Shown here: positions 22,581-22,596 of the stretch, piece after piece | Numbering within the stretch: the first letter of the stretch is position 1 | How the letters are laid out: each line of letters starts with the position of its first letter | NCBI GenBank assembly: GCA_910585755.1 | Contig: CAJUFH010000049.1 | Coordinates: forward strand, 1-22,596 | Source: an uncultured Muribaculaceae bacterium | Lineage (GTDB): Bacteria; Bacteroidota; Bacteroidia; Bacteroidales; Muribaculaceae | Length of the DNA: 22,596 bases | Direction: 5' to 3' | The notes under the pieces: generated by a model | Told to the model about the DNA's origin: nothing | Databases searched by the model: none | What the model saw: only the letters and a program-made list of their open reading frames with translations | Translations under genes and position numbers: made by a program

Positions 22581-22596
22581 TTATACACAAAATCAG

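Overview
The window looks like a chromosomal segment of a high-GC member of the Bacteroidales, most likely a gut lineage near Muribaculaceae; that family placement is inference. Three things support the phylum: a complete PorKLMN/PorP/PorT type IX secretion (T9SS) set, Bacteroidetes-type promoters (TAnnTTTG, several with a TTG 20 bp upstream), and the blocks HU / 29-residue COX24-like protein / rng and uppS / bamA / skp / skp. No tRNA, rRNA, CRISPR, phage or transposase gene was seen.

Left part (1-9499, minus strand): the 5' portion of an unrecognised secreted protein runs off the left edge and has its own promoter. Then comes a compact seven-gene unit transcribed right to left: porT, porP, porK, porL, porM, porN and an MsbA-like ABC exporter. 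It encodes the outer-membrane, periplasmic-ring and motor parts of a T9SS, with a putative lipid flippase at the 3' end. A hairpin carries the porL stop codon in its loop.

Middle (9500-13600, mostly plus strand): a gene-free stretch at 9500-9798 holds degenerate repeats of about 27 nt. It is followed by a small Tyr/Gly-rich lipoprotein and a perfect AT-rich 20-bp direct repeat. A compact preQ1-I type riboswitch then ends 3 nt before the start codon of the queuosine-precursor transporter yhhQ. Next are an HU gene, the 29-residue COX24-like ribosomal-type protein, a strong hairpin terminator and RNase G.

Right part (13600-20700, plus strand): an envelope-biogenesis unit reads lipoprotein (DUF6242-like), outer-membrane protein (DUF6089-like), uppS, bamA, skp-1, skp-2. 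The first three genes overlap. The two skp genes each have their own promoter, and skp-2 is followed by a clear terminator.

Right end (20700-22596): a nested-palindrome REP/BIME-like element, a small HExxH membrane protein, and an overlapping pair made of a stand-alone LytTR DNA-binding protein and a single-pass membrane protein with a phosphodiester-glycosidase-like domain. A terminator closes the pair. The best items for follow-up are the preQ1 riboswitch, the LytTR/membrane pair, the REP-like element and the layout of the T9SS operon.
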